From Nocardia carnea (GTDB lineage Bacteria > Actinomycetota > Actinomycetes > Mycobacteriales > Mycobacteriaceae): 64,000 nucleotides of DNA. The stretch is from the NCBI RefSeq assembly GCF_029868855.1, contig NZ_JARWOV010000088.1, positions 1-64,000 of the forward strand, read 5' to 3'. Position 1 is the first letter of the stretch, and every line of letters begins with the position of its first letter. Below the pieces are notes generated by a model. The model made no database searches. It saw only the letters and a list, made by a program, of their open reading frames with translations, and was not told the DNA's origin. The translations under genes were made by a program, and so were the position numbers. This document shows, one piece after another, positions 59,294 through 64,000 of the stretch.

Positions 59294-59902
59294 ATGGCTT
59301 CTCTGAGCGCAGTCGCGCTGGTGTGCACGTTGAAGAAATCGCCGGCCGAATCCAGTAGCGACCGGATCGCCCGGCAACTGCTCGACGAGCTCGCCGGACA
59401 CGAGGTGACCGGCGAGGTGATCCGGGTGGTCGACCACGATGTCCGGCCGGGTGTCGGCGCCGACGAGGGCGACGGCGACCAGTGGCCGGATATCCGCGCC
59501 CGGATATCCGCCGCCGATATCCTGCTGTTCTGCACCCCCACCTGGCTCGGTCACATGTCCTCCGTCGCGCAGCGCGCACTGGAACGGCTCGACGCCGAAC
59601 TCTCGGAAACCGACGACGCGGGCCGGCCGGCGATGTTCGGCAAGGTCGCGGTCGCGGCCGTGGTGGGTAACGAGGACGGCGCGCACAAGATCGTCGCCGA
59701 CGTCTTCCAGGGGCTCAACGATATCGGCTTCACCGTGCCCGCCCAGGGCGCGACCTACTGGAACGGTGAGGCGATGAGCGGGGTGGACTATCTGGACCTC
59801 GAGCACACACCCGACGCCGTCGCGTCGACGAATTCCACGGCGGCGCGCAACGCCGCCCACCTGGCCCGGCTGCTGCGCGCCACGCAGTACCCGGCCGGTT
59901 GA
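59294..59902 (+). CDS. Flavodoxin-fold / NAD(P)H-dependent FMN reductase-like protein
   Basis: This 202-residue protein has the flavodoxin-fold pattern: strand A-L-V-C-T with S-S-S-D-R-I near 20 (FMN phosphate loop), then T-P-T-W-L-G near 84, the typical flavin-contact motif, and G-N-E-D-G-A near 128. It is soluble. GGAGG lies 11 bases before ATG 59294. The next gene, 62 bases downstream on the same strand, is a di-iron-oxidase-like protein, so this could supply reduced flavin or electrons. The reaction partner is not known. Confidence 0.85.
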   Translation: MASLSAVALVCTLKKSPAESSSDRIARQLLDELAGHEVTGEVIRVVDHDVRPGVGADEGDGDQWPDIRARISAADILLFCTPTWLGHMSSVAQRALERLDAELSETDDAGRPAMFGKVAVAAVVGNEDGAHKIVADVFQGLNDIGFTVPAQGATYWNGEAMSGVDYLDLEHTPDAVASTNSTAARNAAHLARLLRATQYPAG

Positions 59903-59964
59903 TCACCGCTGTTGCTCCTGCGGTGTGCACGGACGACGACACCGTCGCCACGAAAGGTGAATCC

Positions 59965-60975
59965 ATGGCCGAAACACTCGCCGCCCCGGGCACCCTCGCC
60001 CGGGGAATACGTCTGCCCGTGCCCCGGGGGCCCCTTTCCGCCGACCTGGTGGCGCTGCTGCCGGCCGAACCCGGCAGTCCCGTACCCCAGGCGCCGCCGG
60101 ATCTCGACCCCTACGGCGAGGATCTCCAACTGGCCCTGCACACCTGTTACGAATTGCACTATCAGGGATTCCGCGATGTGGACCCCGATTGGGAATGGGA
60201 CAGCGGCCTGCTCGGGTTGCGGCGGGAACTGGAACGCCGTTTCGAGGATGCGTTACGTGCCGATGTCCCCGGCGGTCACGATGTGGCTGCCGAACTGGAT
60301 CGGCTGCTGACCGCGCCCGCGGCCGGCGGTACCGCGGCCTGGCTGCGCGACGAGGGCACCTGGGAACAGGTGCGCGAATATTTCGTCCAGCGCTCGATCT
60401 ACCACCACAAGGAAGCCGATCCGGTCGCCTGGGTGATTCCGCGGTTGCGCGATCGGGCCAAGGCCGCCTTGGTGGCGGTCGAGTTCGACGAATTCGGCGG
60501 CGGACGCGGCGACCGGATCCACGCCCGCCTCTACGCCGATCTGCTGCGCGGCGCCGATCTGGCCGACGGCTACCTGCACTACCTCGACATCGTGCCGGCT
60601 CCCATGCTGGCCCTGGTCGACATGATGTCGCTGTTCGGGCTGCACCGGTCGTTGCGCGGTGCCCTGGTAGGTCATTTCGCGGCCGTGGAGATCAGCTCCT
60701 CCCCCGCCTCGCGGGTCATGGTCGAGGCACTGCAGCGGTTCTCGGCGCATCCGGACTGTGTGCGGTTCTACGCCGAACATGTCACCGCGGACGCCGTGCA
60801 CGAGCAAGTTGTACGACGCGACGTACTCGCGGGCCTGCTCGCCGCCGAACCGGAACTCGCCGAATCGGTGGTGTTCGGTATCCAGGCCACCGACTTGCTC
60901 GAGACCCGCTGCACCGAGGCCGTGCTGAGCTGCTGGCGGGCGGGTGAGAGTTCGCTGCGTCCCGAGGCCCGGTGA
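59965..60975 (+). CDS. Iron-containing redox enzyme family protein (heme-oxygenase-like oxidase)
   Basis: This 336-residue helical protein matches the heme-oxygenase-like di-iron oxidase (HDO) group. It has a conserved E-L-H-Y-Q-G-F-R segment near 59, H-H-K-E near 150, V-E-F-D-E-F-G-G-G near 172 followed by H-A-R-L-Y near 188, and E-H-V-T-A-D-A-V-H near 271. These Glu/His/Asp positions could hold two irons. HDO proteins perform N-oxygenation, desaturation, or C-C cleavage of unusual amino-acid or fatty substrates. The stop overlaps the methyltransferase start. The substrate is unknown. Confidence 0.85.
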   Translation: MAETLAAPGTLARGIRLPVPRGPLSADLVALLPAEPGSPVPQAPPDLDPYGEDLQLALHTCYELHYQGFRDVDPDWEWDSGLLGLRRELERRFEDALRADVPGGHDVAAELDRLLTAPAAGGTAAWLRDEGTWEQVREYFVQRSIYHHKEADPVAWVIPRLRDRAKAALVAVEFDEFGGGRGDRIHARLYADLLRGADLADGYLHYLDIVPAPMLALVDMMSLFGLHRSLRGALVGHFAAVEISSSPASRVMVEALQRFSAHPDCVRFYAEHVTADAVHEQVVRRDVLAGLLAAEPELAESVVFGIQATDLLETRCTEAVLSCWRAGESSLRPEAR

Positions 60976-61631
60976 TCCCGATGCTGGTTCGTGCTCCGGG
61001 GGTGTACCGGCCACAGCCCGATACCTGGCTGCTGGCCCGCGCGATGACCGAGGCGGCGTTGCCGGCCGGAGCCCGGGTGCTCGACGCATGCACCGGCACC
61101 GGGGCGCTGGCGATCCACGCCGCCCGGACGGGTGCGGCGACGGTGACCGCGGTGGATCTGTCCCGGGCCGCGGTGACCTCGGCCTGGTTGAACAGCCGGC
61201 TGCACGGGGTGCGGCTGGAATTGTTGTGCGGGGATGTCACCGAGGTGGTCGCTGGGCGTACCTTCGACGTCATCGTCGCCAACCCGCCGTATGTGCCGAG
61301 CGAAGGGCAGCGACCGGCCGGGCGGGCGGCCCGCGCCTGGGACGCCGGCCGGCACGGGCGGTCCCTGCTCGACCCGCTGTGCGCGATGATGCCGCGCCTG
61401 CTGGCAACCGGCGGCACCGCCCTGATGGTCCATTCGGCTCTCTCCGGGACCGCGACCAGTCTGCGCCAGCTGCGCAGCGGCGGCCTGAAGGCGACCGTGG
61501 TCGCGCGGACAGTGATCCCCTTCGGCCCGGTACTGGCCCGCCGCAGCGCCTGGCTCCGCGACCACGGCCTGATCCGGCCCGATCAGCAACACGAGGAGTT
61601 GGTGGTGATCCGTGCCGACCGAACACGATGA
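60972..61631 (+). CDS. SAM-dependent methyltransferase (HemK/MTQ2-like)
   Basis: This 219-residue methyltransferase has SAM motif I D-A-C-T-G-T-G-A-L near 38, motif II V-D-L near 60, and motif IV N-P-P-Y near 101, the last typical of HemK/MTQ2-type N-methyltransferases and DNA or protein N-methylation. It starts at GTG 60972, overlapping the oxidase stop (GTGA), and ends 20 bases inside the CDGSH gene. It lacks the N-terminal helical domain of release-factor PrmC. The substrate may be a small metabolite or a protein. Confidence 0.87.
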   Translation: MIPMLVRAPGVYRPQPDTWLLARAMTEAALPAGARVLDACTGTGALAIHAARTGAATVTAVDLSRAAVTSAWLNSRLHGVRLELLCGDVTEVVAGRTFDVIVANPPYVPSEGQRPAGRAARAWDAGRHGRSLLDPLCAMMPRLLATGGTALMVHSALSGTATSLRQLRSGGLKATVVARTVIPFGPVLARRSAWLRDHGLIRPDQQHEELVVIRADRTR

Positions 61632-62043
61632 GACACCGGCCGACCCTGCGGAGCCGGCGGTCCGCGACCGCCCGGCTCATCCGGCGGCTGCCCCGCACAC
61701 GGCATCACCTCGTACGGCAGAGCGCCGAATCGGTCCGGTGGTGGCACCGGCGCCCGCCGAGCCGCCTCGGCCCGCCGACGACGCGGGGTCGCGGGACATC
61801 GCGGCCTGCGCCCGGCCCGAGACCGATCCCGGTACAGCGGTCCCGTCGGCGACCGGGCGTACCCGGATCGTTTTCACCGAGGACGGGCCCGCGCTGGTCG
61901 ACGGCCCGGTGGAACTGGTGACCGCCGACGGCGCGGTGATCCACGCGGACCGCTTCCTCGTCGCGATCTGCCTGTGCAAACGATCGCGGACCTATCCGCT
62001 GTGCGATACCAGCCACCGCCGGCAGCGCCGCTGCGGCCGCTGA
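61612..62043 (+). CDS. CDGSH-type iron-sulfur protein
   Basis: This 143-residue protein has a disordered Ala/Pro-rich first 80 residues and a C-terminal CDGSH domain: C120-L-C122-K-R-S, P-L-C131-D-T-S-H135. These supply the 3Cys-1His ligands of a redox-active [2Fe-2S] cluster; the usual Gly after Asp is Thr. GTG 61612 overlaps the methyltransferase by 20 bases. It completes an operon with an iron oxidase and methyltransferase and may provide electrons or sense redox state. Confidence 0.85.
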   Translation: MPTEHDETPADPAEPAVRDRPAHPAAAPHTASPRTAERRIGPVVAPAPAEPPRPADDAGSRDIAACARPETDPGTAVPSATGRTRIVFTEDGPALVDGPVELVTADGAVIHADRFLVAICLCKRSRTYPLCDTSHRRQRRCGR

Positions 62044-62224
62044 CGCTTTCCCGGCGCGACCCGATTGGGCGGCGAGGTAACGGGTACGCGCCGCCCATGG
62101 TGCGACGAACGATCATCGCCGCCGTCTCACCGGCCCTCACACCGGTAGTTGTCCGCGGACCGGGCCGACGGCGACCCGACCCCGCCGGGCGCGCCCCGCG
62201 ACAACCGAAAGCGGGGAAGCGCTC

Positions 62225-62455
62225 ATGAGTTCGATGGACCCCGATCCGGCCGCCACCCCGGACCTGGAACCCGGTGGCGGGGTGCCCGCGGGTTCCACCC
62301 CGCCCGATACCGCCCAGACCTCGGGGCTGTCGGCGCCCGAACCCCGCACAAGCCACCGTTTCCCGCCGACCGGAGTCGCCGCGGTGGTCGCCGTGATCGC
62401 TCTCGTGGCGGTGTTCGCGGTGGTAGCGATCGTGCTCATCGCCTCCCTGGGCTGA
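62225..62455 (+). CDS. Small tail-anchored membrane protein
   Basis: This 76-residue protein has a Pro/Asp/Gly-rich N-terminal half and one membrane helix at about residues 50-74 reaching the C-terminus. The start at ATG 62225 gives a sensible topology with the polar part outside the helix. It is on the same strand as the preceding operon, with a 181-base gap. I do not recognise a family and cannot rule out a non-coding frame. Confidence 0.5.
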   Translation: MSSMDPDPAATPDLEPGGGVPAGSTPPDTAQTSGLSAPEPRTSHRFPPTGVAAVVAVIALVAVFAVVAIVLIASLG

Positions 62456-62584
62456 GACGCCTGTCCAGGCTGGGAATATCGGCGGGTCGAGCGCGGTGAC
62501 AATTCACGGAATCAGCGCGGGCACTGCCGATGAACGGCCGGTCGCGGGCTGATTAGCAGTGCGATGTGCGGGTAGCCGCCGCAT

Positions 62585-63169
62585 ATGGTTCCGACGGAGG
62601 AGCAGCTGCTGCACGCTTTGACCCGGGCCGCGAACGCCCTGAAACAAGAAGGCATACCTTTCGCCGTGGCGGGTGGATGCGCCGTGTACGCGCGGGGTGG
62701 ACCGCCGTCCGACCACGATGTCGACCTGTTCGTCAAACCCGAGGACAGTGCCCGCGCGCGCAGCGAATTGGCGCGCGCCGGGCTGCGGCTGGCGGACGCG
62801 GCCGAGGATTGGCTGACGAAGGCCTACGACGGCGACACCTTGATCGATATCATCCACCGGCCCAACAACCGGGACGTCGACGACGCGCTGCTGGGCCGGG
62901 CCCAGGTCATGCGGGTCGGCCCCGCTGTGGCGCCGGTGGTCGACGCCACCGATCTGCTGGTCGACAAACTCCTCGTCTTCGACGCGCACCGGCTCGACCT
63001 CAGCCCGCTGCTGCGGATCTCCCGCGATCTGCGCGAACAGGTGGATTGGCCGGCGGTGCGCGCGCAGACCGAGCATTCGCCGTACGCGAAAGCATTCCTG
63101 GGATTGATCGACGATCTCGGTATCGCCGAAACCACCGCACCCTCGCATACCTCCGGAAAGGCGCACTAG
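62585..63169 (+). CDS. Nucleotidyltransferase-fold protein
   Basis: This 194-residue protein has the minimal nucleotidyltransferase motif: G30-G31-C-A followed by S-D-H-D45-V-D47-L-F, with a further Asp in L-I-D-I-I near 88. This matches small NTases of the AbiEii/MNT or aminoglycoside-type group. It transfers a nucleotide to a small molecule or protein in other members. The BON gene begins directly at the next base. No toxin-antitoxin partner (HEPN) is visible. Confidence 0.82.
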   Translation: MVPTEEQLLHALTRAANALKQEGIPFAVAGGCAVYARGGPPSDHDVDLFVKPEDSARARSELARAGLRLADAAEDWLTKAYDGDTLIDIIHRPNNRDVDDALLGRAQVMRVGPAVAPVVDATDLLVDKLLVFDAHRLDLSPLLRISRDLREQVDWPAVRAQTEHSPYAKAFLGLIDDLGIAETTAPSHTSGKAH

Positions 63170-63448
63170 ATGTCCGGTAACCCGCATTCCTCCCGGCCGC
63201 GGCCGCCGGAGTATCTGGCCGCCGAACTGCATCGGGCGCTGGCCGAGGATCCGCGCACGGCCGAACAGGGCGTGCAGGTCCGGATCCGGGGCGATGTGGT
63301 GGTTCTCGACGGCGAGGTGAGCACCGCGCAACGGCGGCGGATGCTCGAGGAGGTGGTGCACGATATCGCCCCGGACCTGCCGATTCACAACGATGTGCAC
63401 GTCACCGCGACAGCCCGGCCGGGCGGAAGTGAAGATCTCGGTGCGTGA
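63170..63448 (+). CDS. BON domain protein
   Basis: This 92-residue protein has a BON-type alpha/beta module: L-A-A-E-L-H-R-A-L, then Q-V-R-I-R-G-D-V-V-V-L-D-G-E-V near 35-50 and a V-V-H-D-I helix, ending N-D-V-H-V. BON domains usually bind membranes or lipids, but this one lacks a signal peptide. It directly abuts the nucleotidyltransferase gene (start at the base after its stop) and lies 48 bases before a phosphoesterase. It is probably translated with its neighbours. Confidence 0.8.
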   Translation: MSGNPHSSRPRPPEYLAAELHRALAEDPRTAEQGVQVRIRGDVVVLDGEVSTAQRRRMLEEVVHDIAPDLPIHNDVHVTATARPGGSEDLGA

Positions 63449-63496
63449 TACCGAGCCGAGCTCGGTGCCCGGCGCCGGGCAGAAGGGAGTGGGCAG

Positions 63497-64000
63497 ATGC
63501 GGATCGCCGCTGTCGGAGACGTCCATCTGGGAACCGATTCACGCGGACTGTTACGGCCCGCGCTGCGTGAACTACCGGCGCTGGCCGATGTGCTGCTACT
63601 GGCCGGTGATCTGACCAAGCACGGAACCCCGGCCGAAGCGGAGGTCGTCGCGCGCGAATTCGCCGATGTCGGTGTCCCGGTGGTGGCCGTCCTCGGAAAC
63701 CACGATCACCACAGCGACGCCGCGGCCGAGATGACCGATCTGCTGGAATCCTGCGGTATCACTGTGCTGGAGGGCACCGCCACCACGCTCGATATCGACG
63801 GCGCGACCCTCGGTATCGCCGGTACCAAGGGCTTCGGCGGAGGTTTCGCCGGCAAATGCGCGAGCGTGTTCGGCGAGCGTCTGATGCGCGAATTCGCGGG
63901 CCACACCATCGAGCTGGCAACAGCGCTGGACACCGCGCTGGCCGAGCTCGATACCGATATCACGGTGGTGCTCACGCACTACTCGCCCGTCAGCGACACC
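63497..64000 (+). CDS. Metallophosphoesterase, cut by the window end
   Basis: The first 168 residues of a calcineurin-like phosphoesterase are in the window and the frame is open to the last base. Motifs are clear: G-D8-V-H10-L, G-D38-L-T-K-H-G, G-N68-H69-D70 and T-H-Y-S-P near the edge. These bind two metals and hydrolyse phosphoesters. GGGAG lies about ten bases upstream of ATG 63497. The C-terminal part, with the last His ligands, is outside the window. Confidence 0.88.
   Translation, partial: MRIAAVGDVHLGTDSRGLLRPALRELPALADVLLLAGDLTKHGTPAEAEVVAREFADVGVPVVAVLGNHDHHSDAAAEMTDLLESCGITVLEGTATTLDIDGATLGIAGTKGFGGGFAGKCASVFGERLMREFAGHTIELATALDTALAELDTDITVVLTHYSPVSDT

Overview
The window is very GC-rich, densely coded actinobacterial chromosome. 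A complete YrbE/Mce lipid-import operon, a mycofactocin-type SDR, several P450/acyl-CoA catabolic genes, a DUF397 remnant, an ECF41 sigma factor and a SigF/RsbW module together suggest a mycolic-acid-containing actinomycete. Nocardia is my best guess (inference). I saw no tRNA, rRNA, CRISPR array or intact insertion sequence.

Layout. 1-8940 (mostly + strand) is an oxidative catabolic cluster: mycofactocin-type SDR, P450, two amidohydrolase-2 proteins, a Rieske protein, an alpha/beta hydrolase, then a NuoF-like flavoprotein overlapping a 3Fe-4S-type ferredoxin. 9255-11084 is an ECF41 sigma factor divergent from an SDR; both promoters are readable. 11088-16913 holds Mce-associated membrane proteins, an acyl-CoA ligase, a TetR regulator and an acyl-CoA dehydrogenase, with palindromic operators. 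16953-27047 is a zinc-motif hypothetical gene and the yrbEAB-mceABCDEF operon (minus strand), with overlapping or nearly abutting genes. 27813-36456 is a second catabolic cluster: a small unknown protein and TetR (minus), then amidohydrolase, two M24-fold proteins, an enoyl-CoA hydratase-like protein and a fused double class III CoA-transferase (plus), the last four junctions overlapping. 36463-45751 holds a DJ-1/MarR pair with tandem operators, an SDR, a hydrolase, a large NERD-like membrane protein, an F420-type nitroreductase-fold protein, a solute:sodium symporter with a small membrane partner and an L,D-transpeptidase. 45922-55693 holds an unknown two-gene unit, an FMO-TetR-hydrolase operon divergent from a zinc alcohol dehydrogenase, an NTF2-like protein, and an MMPL exporter divergent from its TetR. 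55822-59003 is a DinB protein and a stress-regulation group (SigF, RsbW, PAS-ANTAR, STAS) with a SigF-type promoter. 59294-64000 holds a flavodoxin-like protein, a heme-oxygenase-like di-iron oxidase, a methyltransferase and a CDGSH protein, then a nucleotidyltransferase, a BON protein and a metallophosphoesterase cut by the window end.

How it works together. The two catabolic clusters plus the Mce importer look like uptake and breakdown of hydrophobic carboxylic or ring compounds through CoA thioesters; no substrate can be named from sequence. A recurring feature is pairing of an apparently intact enzyme with a relative lacking its metal ligands (amidohydrolases at 2707/3808, M24 proteins at 30557/31782) or with a fused altered half (CoA-transferase at 33991). 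The least explained unit is the oxidase-methyltransferase-CDGSH operon at 59965-62043.
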